A stretch of DNA of 64,000 nucleotides from Gloeocapsopsis dulcis (GTDB taxonomy: Bacteria > Cyanobacteriota > Cyanobacteriia > Cyanobacteriales > Chroococcidiopsidaceae). Within the stretch, counting starts at the first letter, position 1; every line of letters begins with the position of its first letter. The position numbers and the translations under genes were made by a program. The notes beneath the pieces were generated by a model. It searched no databases. It saw only the letters and a list, made by a program, of their open reading frames with translations, and had not been told where the DNA came from. Of the stretch, positions 46,182-54,074 are shown in pieces. The stretch lies in assembly GCF_032163395.1 (NCBI RefSeq), contig NZ_CP119968.1, positions 1,659,501 through 1,723,500 of the forward strand, written 5' to 3'.

Positions 46182-46317
46182 TTTTTAATTCTCAAGCAAC
46201 TCAAAGTATGACATAGAAGGGAATTCAAAGCAAGTTTTAAAATACTAAAAACCCATCGGAAAACCGGAGTATAATGAAATAACTTGTTAAGCTGTGGCTG
46301 GTATAGCCTATAAAACG

Positions 46318-47298
46318 ATGCGAATTGCTCAAGATATCACTCAGTTAGTCGGTCGGACGCCCTTAGTACAACTGAATCGTATTCCGCAATCTGAAGGTTG
46401 TGTAGCAAGAATTGTGGTCAAACTAGAGGGAATGAACCCCGCAGCTTCTGTGAAAGATCGTATCGGTGTGAGTATGATTGCAGCAGCCGAGGAAGCTGGT
46501 TTAATTAAGCCAGGAAAAACTGTATTAGTTGAACCTACTTCGGGTAACACCGGTATTGCTTTGGCAATGGTAGCCGCAGCTAAAGGTTATCGGTTAATTG
46601 TCACCATGCCTGACACGATGAGCATTGAAAGACAAACGATGCTGAAAGCTTATGGTGTGGAATTGATTCTGACATCAGGAACACAAGGAATGCGAGGTGC
46701 GATCGCCCGTGCAGAAGAAATTGCAGCGAAAACTCCTAATTCATTTATGCCACAACAATTTCGTAATTCAGCAAATCCTAAAATCCATCGCGAGACAACC
46801 GCCGAAGAGATTTGGAATGATACTGATGGTGAAGTTGATATTCTGATTTCTGGTGTAGGAACAGGCGGTACGCTGACCGGAGTAGCTGAAGTTATTAAAG
46901 CACGTAAACCAAGTTTTCAAGCGATCGCTATAGAACCTATTGCTAGCCCAGTTCTTTCTGGTGGTAATCCAGGAGGACATAAAATTCAAGGAATCGGTGC
47001 GGGATTTGTTCCAGAAATTTTACGTACGGACTTGATTGATGAAGTCATCACAGTCAAAGATGATGATGCGATGCATTATGGTCGCCGTTTAGCACGCGAC
47101 GAAGGGTTGTTATCAGGTATTTCTTCTGGTGCCGCTTTAGCTGCAGCAATTCGAGTTGCAAAACGCCCAGAAAATGCCGGAAAGTTGATTGTGATGATTC
47201 AACCGAGTTTTGGCGAACGCTACTTGAGTACTCCTATGTTTAGAGAAGTAGAACAACCAGAAGCGCTTGCTCTAGTCGGAATCGGTGCTGATAATTGA
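46318..47298 (+). CDS. cysK: Cysteine synthase (O-acetylserine sulfhydrylase)
   Basis: A PLP enzyme of 326 residues forming cysteine from O-acetylserine and sulfide. The catalytic lysine is in [11 protein letters not shown] near 42; [12 protein letters not shown] binds the substrate carboxylate, and VGTGGTLTG binds the PLP phosphate. The C-terminus has [13 protein letters not shown]. An alternative start at 46294 adds eight residues, but the ATG at 46318 ([15 protein letters not shown]) fits the family. It diverges from cysH, so the two share a promoter region that contains the sulfur-box candidate. Confidence 0.92.
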   Translation: MRIAQDITQLVGRTPLVQLNRIPQSEGCVARIVVKLEGMNPAASVKDRIGVSMIAAAEEAGLIKPGKTVLVEPTSGNTGIALAMVAAAKGYRLIVTMPDTMSIERQTMLKAYGVELILTSGTQGMRGAIARAEEIAAKTPNSFMPQQFRNSANPKIHRETTAEEIWNDTDGEVDILISGVGTGGTLTGVAEVIKARKPSFQAIAIEPIASPVLSGGNPGGHKIQGIGAGFVPEILRTDLIDEVITVKDDDAMHYGRRLARDEGLLSGISSGAALAAAIRVAKRPENAGKLIVMIQPSFGERYLSTPMFREVEQPEALALVGIGADN

Positions 47299-47338
47299 GG
47301 TTAGATTTGGTAATGGGTAATAAGCTGTTACCACCGTT

Positions 47339-47360
47339 CCGCCTGGGAAACCACAGGCGG
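47339..47360. terminator. GC-rich hairpin between convergent cysK and sulfotransferase genes
   Basis: CCGCCTG and CAGGCGG form a perfect seven-base stem with an eight-base loop, 41 bases after the cysK stop. No T-run follows directly on the plus strand, so if it ends transcription it is not a classic intrinsic terminator. It may instead be a dispersed repeat. Confidence 0.45.
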
Positions 47361-47403
47361 CAATGCTTAATCTAGAGAAAGATAAAGTATTAAATTATTT
47401 TGC

Positions 47404-48285
47404 TCATAGTTTCAATTCAGAACAAAGACTTTCTACTTTCTTTTCTAAATGCCGAACATTCATCCAATCTCGAAAAGCCCATTCCTTCTCAGGTGTAACT
47501 TTGATCTGTTCAAGTAATGATTGATTAGGAAATTTACCTAGTAAGTCTTGAGTGTTGAGTTCTACAAAGATATCTATTGCTTCAGGAAAATAATAAGCAA
47601 TAAGTGTAGGTCTATAAATATCTGCGGTTTGGGTGTAAAGTAGTGAACGATCATAGATATCTGTTGCAGGCATTGCTAAATTCAAGTCAAATTTGGCATT
47701 AATTCCCTGAACGAACTGTTCTGTGTGATTAACTATGTTATCAACGCTAACTAAGAGACACTGATTAGGAAACTTGTGCAGAAAATTCAATAGTTTTTGG
47801 TTATAATGTATCCAAAGTTTGATTGCTAGCTCTGGATATTTCATAAATATCTCATCACCACGACGATAAAGAGAATCTACAACTTCCCAAGGTGAGCGGT
47901 AAATAAAAATAAACTTAGCATCTGGAAGTAGCTCAGCCCAAAAGTCCAGAAAAAGTGTTGTTCTTGGATCTTTCCATTCCCAAATGTTCGCTTGGGAATT
48001 TTTGCTGATAATTTCTTTGGCTTGCTGTCTGTAAGGTTCTTGAACTGGAATATTATCTTCTAATGTCCAACCAATCTCATCTAAACCTTGCGATCGCAAA
48101 ACCTCTTCATGAAACCTCACGAAATCTACATTTTCAAAAAAACCCTTAATATTTCCATGACCTGGTTCTAACAGTCTTTGCCCAATATCTAATCCGGCAT
48201 TTTGTAGTAAAGATGTAGTAAAAGACGTTCCAGAACGAGCCATTCCGGCAACGATCAAAACTGACTGTTTTCTCTTAACTTGCAT
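47404..48285 (-). CDS. Sulfotransferase family protein, copy A
   Basis: A 293-residue P-loop sulfotransferase. VLIVAGMARSGTSFTTSLLQ is the loop for the 5'-phosphosulfate of PAPS, and FIYRSPWEVVDSLYRR the 3'-phosphate site. These enzymes transfer sulfate to sugars of glycans or to lipids. It is a close copy of the gene at 49737; the first two thirds are nearly identical, the C-terminal third is more divergent. The usual GMHRSGTS has become GMARSGTS here, a change next to the loop. It is the last gene of a minus-strand run that starts with an arylsulfatase. Confidence 0.82.
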   Translation of the reverse strand: MQVKRKQSVLIVAGMARSGTSFTTSLLQNAGLDIGQRLLEPGHGNIKGFFENVDFVRFHEEVLRSQGLDEIGWTLEDNIPVQEPYRQQAKEIISKNSQANIWEWKDPRTTLFLDFWAELLPDAKFIFIYRSPWEVVDSLYRRGDEIFMKYPELAIKLWIHYNQKLLNFLHKFPNQCLLVSVDNIVNHTEQFVQGINAKFDLNLAMPATDIYDRSLLYTQTADIYRPTLIAYYFPEAIDIFVELNTQDLLGKFPNQSLLEQIKVTPEKEWAFRDWMNVRHLEKKVESLCSELKL

Positions 48286-48349
48286 AGATTCAGAAGTTTA
48301 TTCACTCTTACTTCTCAAAATACTAAAAAATTCATTAAATTCATATTGC

Positions 48350-48421
48350 TCATGCCAACCCTGGTACTGCTGTCTCTTCACTATCTGCTCTTTTCACTTC
48401 AAAATTATCCAGATAAACCAA
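48350..48421 (-). pseudogene. Duplicated tail of the small membrane protein gene
   Basis: The minus strand encodes VYLDNFEVKRADSEETAV and PGLA before a TGA. This matches the last residues (EAKRSEKEETVVPGLA) of the complete small membrane protein at 50701. It lies just upstream of sulfotransferase copy A, exactly as the complete gene lies upstream of copy B. It shows that the duplicated block began inside the small-membrane-protein gene. Confidence 0.8.
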
Positions 48422-48621
48422 TTAACTACAACTTTCGCACGTTTCAGGGGCTTTAGCTACTGCCTGCTATCTTAATCTAGCCAGAGTAATGAAAGAGAGA
48501 TATTTCTTAAATGCGATCGCCTCCGCTGATATCACTATCAGTTTGCCTTGGCTTTTTTGCCTCTTCACTTGCCTGGTTAATAACTGCTAAGTGCTAAATG
48601 TTTTCCATCTAATCCTTGGCT

Positions 48622-49635
48622 TTAGTCTTGCTGAAGTTCAGCGTACGACGCGCATGAAGTGCTGCTATTATTCTGCAAAATTTCTTGCCATGCTTTTACA
48701 ACGCTTTTCTCTTCTAATTGCAACGAGTACTGCAACGCTGTATCTCTGCCTATCTCGCTAACTGTTTCCCAAGTTTTGATTGCTGCTGGAAATGATTGGG
48801 TAATCATCTCTATCGTTTTAGCAATACTTAAAAAATCTCCAGGTTCAAACAAAAAGGTGGGATGCACATATTCGGTTATAGGTGCTACATTGTAAGCAAA
48901 AACTAAACATCCGCAAGCCATCGCCTCTAAAGGCATTAGCGGAAAGCCTTCCTCTTTACTTAAAAAGATAAATATCAAAGACTCCTGCATAATTTGGGCG
49001 ACTTCTACCTCAGTCTTATCCTCAATAAACACCCATTCGTATTCACTTAAATTATTTAATCCTTGTTCAGCACGGGATTGTAAGATATGATAAAGTAGAG
49101 TAATATCCAGAGGTCTTTTTGCCGGATTACAAGCTATCCTTTTTTTCTTTTTCTTTAGCGGTTGAAACTTAAACTTATCAGTATCAACTCCGCAAAATAC
49201 TCGAAAAATATCTAACTGAGGATAAGCAAACTTTAGGTAACTTTTATTGTGTTCTGAAACTACCAAAGCGCCTTTTACTTCTGCATGAAGATAAGGATAT
49301 GTTTGTGGTTTTTGCCTGTCAAATACATGAAATCCATAGTAAATATTTTGATTAAAGATTATTTTATTACCAGAAAAAGAAAGCATATCGTTACCCACAT
49401 CTTCTGGTAAGACTACGAAATCTTTCTCTTTATCAAATAAGCTATTAAAAGTATCTAAGTAGATAATTTTTGCATTATGGTTAAACCAAGTGATTTTAAA
49501 GTTTTTGGTGGTATGTAGAATGTATGACTCATAACCATGCTTGTTAAGAATTTCACTGTGTTTATAGATTTCCTTGTTACCTCCAGATGATTGATTGTCA
49601 CTAAAACAGAAATAAAATATCTTTTGGTGCCTCAT
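48622..49635 (-). CDS. Glycosyltransferase, GT4-like
   Basis: A 337-residue transferase with a GT-B donor domain: SKEEGFPLMPLEAMACGCLV near 228-247 carries the E-x7-E motif, and VAPITEYVHPTFLFEPGDF follows. The N-terminus (FSDNQSSGGNKEIYKHSEIL) replaces the common GGAE start. Five consecutive lysines occur near 160. It lies between the two sulfotransferase copies on the same strand. It may build the glycan that the sulfotransferases modify, which is inference from neighbourhood. Confidence 0.75.
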   Translation of the reverse strand: MRHQKIFYFCFSDNQSSGGNKEIYKHSEILNKHGYESYILHTTKNFKITWFNHNAKIIYLDTFNSLFDKEKDFVVLPEDVGNDMLSFSGNKIIFNQNIYYGFHVFDRQKPQTYPYLHAEVKGALVVSEHNKSYLKFAYPQLDIFRVFCGVDTDKFKFQPLKKKKKRIACNPAKRPLDITLLYHILQSRAEQGLNNLSEYEWVFIEDKTEVEVAQIMQESLIFIFLSKEEGFPLMPLEAMACGCLVFAYNVAPITEYVHPTFLFEPGDFLSIAKTIEMITQSFPAAIKTWETVSEIGRDTALQYSLQLEEKSVVKAWQEILQNNSSTSCASYAELQQD

Positions 49636-49736
49636 TTGATAAAGATAATAAACTGTTTTTTTATGACTAACTAATATAATTACAATAAAATCTAACTGAA
49701 TCTGTAGTTCTGTATCAAATAACTATGAAAAGGAAA

Positions 49737-50636
49737 TTAAAGCACTTTCACACGTTTTTTTAATTCAAAACGAAGGCTTTTAACTTTTTTTTCTAAATGT
49801 CGAATGTTTATCCAATCCTGAAAAGCCCATGTCTGCTCAGGAATTGCTTTAATCTGTTCAAGTAATGCTTCATCTGGAGAACTACCCCCTAAGATCTCTC
49901 TCTTGTTGAGTTCTGCGTAGACATTGATTGCTTCAGGGAAATAATAAGCAATCAGTGTAGGTCTATGAATATCCGCTGTTTGCGTGTAAAGCAGCGAACG
50001 GTCATAAATCTCGGCAGCAGGTTTGACTAAGTTCAAATCAAATTTATTATTAATTTTATAAATAAATTCTTCTGTATGACTAACGATGCTATAAACACTG
50101 GTTAGTAAGCACTGGTCGGGAAAACTATCAAGAAAATTTAATATTTTTTGATTGTAATGTATCCAAAGTTTGACTGCTAGCTCTGGATATTTCATAAATA
50201 TCTCATCACCACGACGATAAAGAGAATCTACAACTTCCCAAGGTGAGCGGTAAATAAAAATAAACTTAGCATCTGGTAGTAACTCAGTCCAAAAGTCCAG
50301 AAAAAGTGTTGTTCTTGGATCTTTCCATCCCCAAATGTTCACTTGGGAATTTTTGCTAATAATTTCTTTGGCTTGCTGTCTGTAAGGTTCTTGAACTGGA
50401 ACCTTATCTTCTAATGTCCAACCAATCTCATTCAAACCTTGCGATCGCAGCACCTCTTCATGAAACTTAACAAAATCTACATTTTCAAAAAAACCCTTAA
50501 TATTTCCATGACCTGGTTTTAACAATCGTTTCCCAATATCTAATCCGGCATTTTGTAGTAAAGATGTAGTAAAAGATGTTCCAGAACGGTGCATCCCAGT
50601 GATGATTAACACTGACTGTTTTCTCTTAGCTTGCAT
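49737..50636 (-). CDS. Sulfotransferase family protein, copy B
   Basis: A 299-residue P-loop sulfotransferase with the standard VLIITGMHRSGTSFTTSLLQ loop and FIYRSPWEVVDSLYRR. The gene is probably the ancestral copy, because the complete small membrane protein gene is still upstream of it. Compared with copy A it ends with an extra KKRVKVL. In both, a conserved WKDPRTTLFLDFW segment follows the PAPS loop. Acceptors are unknown; a sulfated exopolysaccharide is the natural candidate. Confidence 0.82.
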   Translation of the reverse strand: MQAKRKQSVLIITGMHRSGTSFTTSLLQNAGLDIGKRLLKPGHGNIKGFFENVDFVKFHEEVLRSQGLNEIGWTLEDKVPVQEPYRQQAKEIISKNSQVNIWGWKDPRTTLFLDFWTELLPDAKFIFIYRSPWEVVDSLYRRGDEIFMKYPELAVKLWIHYNQKILNFLDSFPDQCLLTSVYSIVSHTEEFIYKINNKFDLNLVKPAAEIYDRSLLYTQTADIHRPTLIAYYFPEAINVYAELNKREILGGSSPDEALLEQIKAIPEQTWAFQDWINIRHLEKKVKSLRFELKKRVKVL

Positions 50637-50700
50637 AATTTCAGAAATTTATTCTCTCTTACTGCTCAAAATACTTAAAGATTCAGTAATTTCGTGTTGC

Positions 50701-50931
50701 TTATGCCAACCCTGGTACCACTGTCTCTTCCTTCTCCGATCTTTTCGCTTCAATAATTATCCAAATAGGCCAAATAAAGACAATCATTAAACTAGCAAAC
50801 AAGAATAAAATATTTTTCCAGCAGGAGAATGAAGGCTGGTGACTAATATTTCTCAAAAGAGCTAACCAGGAAATTACACCAGACAAAAGATAACTAACAG
50901 TTACTAAAGATACAAAAAAGGTAATAATCAT
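50701..50931 (-). CDS. Small membrane protein of unknown function
   Basis: A 76-residue protein with two hydrophobic segments (about 4-25 and 43-64) and a charged tail EAKRSEKEETVVPGLA. I do not recognise a family; two-helix proteins of this kind are sometimes phospholipase_D-nuclease-like N-terminal (PLDc_N) domains, and the WPIWIIIEAKRSE segment has that look. It starts 22 bases after the arylsulfatase stop and is followed by sulfotransferase B, so it is part of that operon. A GTG nine bases upstream is another possible start. Its 3' end has been duplicated at 48350. Confidence 0.6.
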   Translation of the reverse strand: MIITFFVSLVTVSYLLSGVISWLALLRNISHQPSFSCWKNILFLFASLMIVFIWPIWIIIEAKRSEKEETVVPGLA

Positions 50932-50953
50932 AACTTGCACTTTTATTTTTTAT

Positions 50954-52351
50954 CTAGGCAGATAACTTACCTGGCATATATCCTTTTGCTAAAGAAAGAT
51001 GTGTTGGATAAAGATTAGAAAACACAGGAAATTCGGGAGATTCTACACGTAAACTCTTACTCTGCAAAATATCTGCAATTCTTTGCACAACCTCAGGATA
51101 TTTGTTTGCGACATTGCGCTGTTCGCTGACGTCCTTTTCTAGGTCATACAATTCAATTGGTCGGTCAATTCCATGACGTACAGCTTTCCATCGATTCATC
51201 CGAATTGCTTGCTCAAAGCCTCGTTCGTGAAATTCCCAATAGAGAAATTCATGGTTATTTGCTGGTTGACTCAGTAGCACAGGTAACATCGATATTCCAT
51301 CAATACCTTTTGGTGTTGGAATTCCGGCAATTTCTGTTGCGGTTGGCAGAAAGTCCCATAGTGCATAGGGCTGATGATATTCTCCTGGTTGAATTGTTCC
51401 TAACCAACGAGCAATCATCGGTACGCGAACACCGCCATCATAGAGATCGCGCTTAATACCATTGAGTGGTCCATTACTATCAAAGAATTCTGCGGTAGCA
51501 CCGCCTTCTTCGTGTGGTCCATTATCGCTGCTAAAGAAAACTATTGTGTCTTCTTCTAAATTTAATTCTGCTAACAGAGCTAAAATTCTACCTACGTCTG
51601 CGTCTAGAAAGGAAATCATCGCAGCGTAATTTTTTTGCTGTTGCGGCCAAGGTTTGTGAGAATAGGGAGCATCGCTTGGTACTTGCATTCCCTCATCACC
51701 TAACTCATTATTAGCATGAGGGATGGTGTAGGGTAGATATAAGAAAAATGGTTCGTCTTGCTTGCGGCGAATAAAATCTAGCGCTTCTTGAGTAAATAGA
51801 TTATGTGAGTACGTACCTGGTGAAATTGGAATTCTTTGCTGTCTCCAAAGATAGCTAGGGTAATAATCATGGGCATGTACGTGATTTAAGTAGCCAAACC
51901 ATTCATCAAAACCTTTAAGATGTGGCTCTCCTGTAGAACCAGATCCTCCTAAACCCCATTTACCAAACATTGCAGTGGTGTATCCTGCTGCTTTGAGAAT
52001 CTCGGCTATAGTAATGTCTTCTGCTAGTAAGGAAATATCATCTGCTCCATTGTTACCACGTATCCGGCAATGACCTGTATGATAGCCAGTCATTAGCGTA
52101 CAACGCGAAGGAGCGCAAACTGTACTGCCAGAGTAAAAGTCAGTAAAACGCATTCCCTCCCTTGCCATTTGGTCAAGATGGGGTGTTTTAATATACTTCT
52201 GTCCATAACAACCGAGATCGCCATAACCTAAATCATCTGCAAGAATCAAAATAATGTTTGGTCGGCGTTGTGCCTGTGTAGCACTGTCTACACCTCGGCT
52301 TGTTTTGGTGTATTGACTCGTAACCAAATTGTGGACAGAGAGTTTACTCAT
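50954..52351 (-). CDS. Arylsulfatase-type sulfatase
   Basis: A 465-residue formylglycine-type sulfatase. PNIILILADDLGYGDLGCYG holds the metal aspartates (39, 40). VCAPSRCTLMTG has the C-x-P-S-R motif with Cys79 as the residue to be converted to formylglycine. Later segments, FGKWGLGG, FSSDNGPHEEGG and the C-terminal region, are typical. No signal peptide is visible in the 30 residues before the domain. It releases sulfate from organic sulfate esters. The gene starts 19 bases from a palindromic motif shared with cysH and heads the sulfotransferase run. Confidence 0.9.
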   Translation of the reverse strand: MSKLSVHNLVTSQYTKTSRGVDSATQAQRRPNIILILADDLGYGDLGCYGQKYIKTPHLDQMAREGMRFTDFYSGSTVCAPSRCTLMTGYHTGHCRIRGNNGADDISLLAEDITIAEILKAAGYTTAMFGKWGLGGSGSTGEPHLKGFDEWFGYLNHVHAHDYYPSYLWRQQRIPISPGTYSHNLFTQEALDFIRRKQDEPFFLYLPYTIPHANNELGDEGMQVPSDAPYSHKPWPQQQKNYAAMISFLDADVGRILALLAELNLEEDTIVFFSSDNGPHEEGGATAEFFDSNGPLNGIKRDLYDGGVRVPMIARWLGTIQPGEYHQPYALWDFLPTATEIAGIPTPKGIDGISMLPVLLSQPANNHEFLYWEFHERGFEQAIRMNRWKAVRHGIDRPIELYDLEKDVSEQRNVANKYPEVVQRIADILQSKSLRVESPEFPVFSNLYPTHLSLAKGYMPGKLSA

Positions 52352-52369
52352 GCATTTACTCCATACAAT

Positions 52370-52395
52370 CTACGGTAATTTGGTAGGAATACCGT
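52370..52395 (-). promoter_or_regulatory. Sulfur-box candidate upstream of the arylsulfatase
   Basis: CTACGGTA, four bases, then GGTAGGAATACCGT on the plus strand, with ACGGTA and TACCGT as inverted ends. It lies 19-44 bases before the arylsulfatase ATG, a position where a bound repressor would block transcription or translation initiation. It matches the copies at 46155 and 15726 closely. Confidence 0.7.
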
Positions 52396-52741
52396 TCTTT
52401 GGTTGTACATAGCAGTATTGCACAGCAAATTTAGAAAAGCAAGAGCAAGAATTTAGGATTTTGAGTAAGAGAAATATGTATATAAAAGCTTGGGCAAACC
52501 AAGAGCTGCCTACAAAAGCCTTGCCCTGCCTGGGTTTCAATTTATATTAAAGGAAAGTTTTAAATAAAACCTAAACTTTTTGAATTTAAAAGTCACACAA
52601 AACAGAATTTGAATAGAAATGTTTTGAGTTACAAAAAAACTTAAATACTGAAAGTTGAGCGAAGAAGCGGAGATTATGAATCAATCCAAACGCGATCGCA
52701 CAACTTGCAAAGAATCGGCAAAAACTCCCACTACTGCAATG
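52396..52741. other. Intergenic region upstream of the arylsulfatase
   Basis: About 345 bases, AT-rich, without a convincing gene. It presumably carries the arylsulfatase promoter. A 29-codon plus-strand frame at 52678 has no supporting signal. Confidence 0.4.
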
Positions 52742-53245
52742 TCAGAGATTTTTATCTGTGACTAAATGCGATCGCCTCTTATCAGCACGAATCAAAAGCC
52801 ATCCAACTATCGCAAGCATTACTCCAACAACGAGAAAGCCAACATCCCAAATTAACTCGTTAGATCCTGGCTTGACGTGGTGAATAGCCAAAATCTGATG
52901 GTCAATCAACCCTTCTACTAAGTTAAACAGCCCTGCACCGATGAGAATTGAGCCAAAAAAAGTACGAGACGACCAAGCTACATCTTCACGCTTCCCTGCT
53001 TGCCAAAGTAAAACAACTCCCACAATCGTCATCAACCATGTGCCCGCCTCAAACAAGCCATCCCCTACCATGTTTAACTCTAAGTCTGGGACAGATATAG
53101 GAGGTCGGATACTACTTAACATATGATGCCACTGGAGGATTTGGTGCAGTAGAATACCATCGAAGAACCCTCCTAAACCCAGACCGAGGAAAACACCAGC
53201 GGCAACTAACGGGCTGTAGCGTTGCGTCTCGTCTTGTACATCCAT
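52742..53245 (-). CDS. DUF2243 membrane protein
   Basis: A 167-residue membrane protein with four hydrophobic segments. The start of the first has GLGLGGFFDGILLHQILQWHHML, and a second similar motif is LFNLVEGLIDHQILAIHHV, both rich in His and Asp in a membrane setting (DGI-x2-HQ-x4-HH). These paired histidine motifs define DUF2243 and could bind a metal, but no function is known. It has no operon partner: neighbours are more than 130 bases away. Confidence 0.8.
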   Translation of the reverse strand: MDVQDETQRYSPLVAAGVFLGLGLGGFFDGILLHQILQWHHMLSSIRPPISVPDLELNMVGDGLFEAGTWLMTIVGVVLLWQAGKREDVAWSSRTFFGSILIGAGLFNLVEGLIDHQILAIHHVKPGSNELIWDVGFLVVGVMLAIVGWLLIRADKRRSHLVTDKNL

Positions 53246-53391
53246 ATGAAAACCCCATTACCTAACAATACTATTCCTTTTTGGAACAGTGACTACCTAG
53301 CAGTAGTTGCTGCCATTTAATTTAAAAGAGAAAATTTGGTGCTTGCTCTATCTCTAGGCATGATAATTGGCATGTACAAAATGTGCGGAAG

Positions 53392-53859
53392 ATGACTATT
53401 TACTTTTATAAAGTGAATGAGCCTTATGGCTGTTTCTCTAACTTTTCACCTCATGGAGTTTTTTTACAAGGTAGACATTGGCAAACCGTTGAGCACTACT
53501 ATCAAGCACAAAAGTTTGTTGGGACACCAGAAGCAACGATTATCCCTGTCATTTATGCAGTAAAAACTCCAGAAGAAGCAGCCGCGCTAGGACGTGATTG
53601 CACGCGCCAATTGCGTGCCGATTGGGAGCAGGTTAAAATTCCTGTAATGCGAGAAGCTGTCTTACAAAAATTTCTGACACACAAAGATATTCAAGCAATG
53701 TTACTTTCTACTGGAGATGCGCTTCTGGTCGAGAACTCACCTACCGATTACTATTGGGGTTGTGGTATAGACAAAACAGGTCAAAACCATCTTGGAAAAG
53801 TTCTCATGAGCGTACGCCAGCAAATTCGTTCAGTATATCCTAAAGAAAATTGCTGCTAG
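53392..53859 (+). CDS. NADAR-family N-glycosidase (YbiA-like)
   Basis: A 155-residue NADAR domain protein. Motifs are CFSNFSPHGV, WQTVEHYYQAQKF near 32-44 and the C-terminal DYYWGCGIDKTGQNHLGKVLM. YbiA-type members hydrolyse damaged riboflavin precursors; others act on ADP-ribose in NAD metabolism or reverse ADP-ribosylation of nucleic acids. The branch cannot be told from sequence. The ATG at 53392 (MTIYFYKV) fits better than the GTG at 53383. Confidence 0.85.
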   Translation: MTIYFYKVNEPYGCFSNFSPHGVFLQGRHWQTVEHYYQAQKFVGTPEATIIPVIYAVKTPEEAAALGRDCTRQLRADWEQVKIPVMREAVLQKFLTHKDIQAMLLSTGDALLVENSPTDYYWGCGIDKTGQNHLGKVLMSVRQQIRSVYPKENCC

Positions 53860-53890
53860 CTTGACGAATGAGTTCGCAGCTAAACAAACA

Positions 53891-53923
53891 TAGACGCGCA
53901 GCGGCTTCCCGCAGGGTAGTCTA
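53891..53923. repeat. Cyanobacterial GC-rich palindromic repeat
   Basis: TAGAC at the left pairs with GTCTA at the right, with an inner GCGG-CTTC-CCGC hairpin. It is a known style of dispersed cyanobacterial repeat. It lies 31 bases after the NADAR stop. Confidence 0.55.
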
Positions 53924-54028
53924 CCTCTATGAAGTTCCCAATTATGAATGTTGAATGTTGAATTGTTTGCGAAGAAAGGTACCGGAGGCATTAGAAGTTT
54001 TAATTCAAAACTCAAAACTTCGTTTGGG

Positions 54029-54065
54029 TAGCCCCGATTTCAGCCGCAGGGCGTCTGTGATTCAT
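54029..54065. repeat. Dispersed TAGCCCCGA repeat, copy 1
   Basis: TAGCCCCGATTT, then CAGCCGCAGGGCGTCTGTGA and TTCAT. A second copy with the same order and about 80 percent identity lies at 60507. This copy has lost part of its inner hairpin. Both lie beside the 3' end of a minus-strand gene. Confidence 0.65.
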
Positions 54066-54074
54066 ATTCAGCTG

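Noticed and set aside
46038-46317. Possible riboswitch or leader RNA between cysH and cysK
   Set aside because: I could not find a convincing S-box or other known riboswitch fold; only the palindromic motif stands out.
46294-46317. Longer start of cysK and GTG start of cysH at 46037
   Set aside because: Both add residues without family similarity; internal ATG codons match the known protein starts.
52678-52767. 29-codon plus-strand frame before the DUF2243 gene
   Set aside because: Polar random-looking peptide containing a HIP1 site, overlapping the end of the DUF2243 gene.
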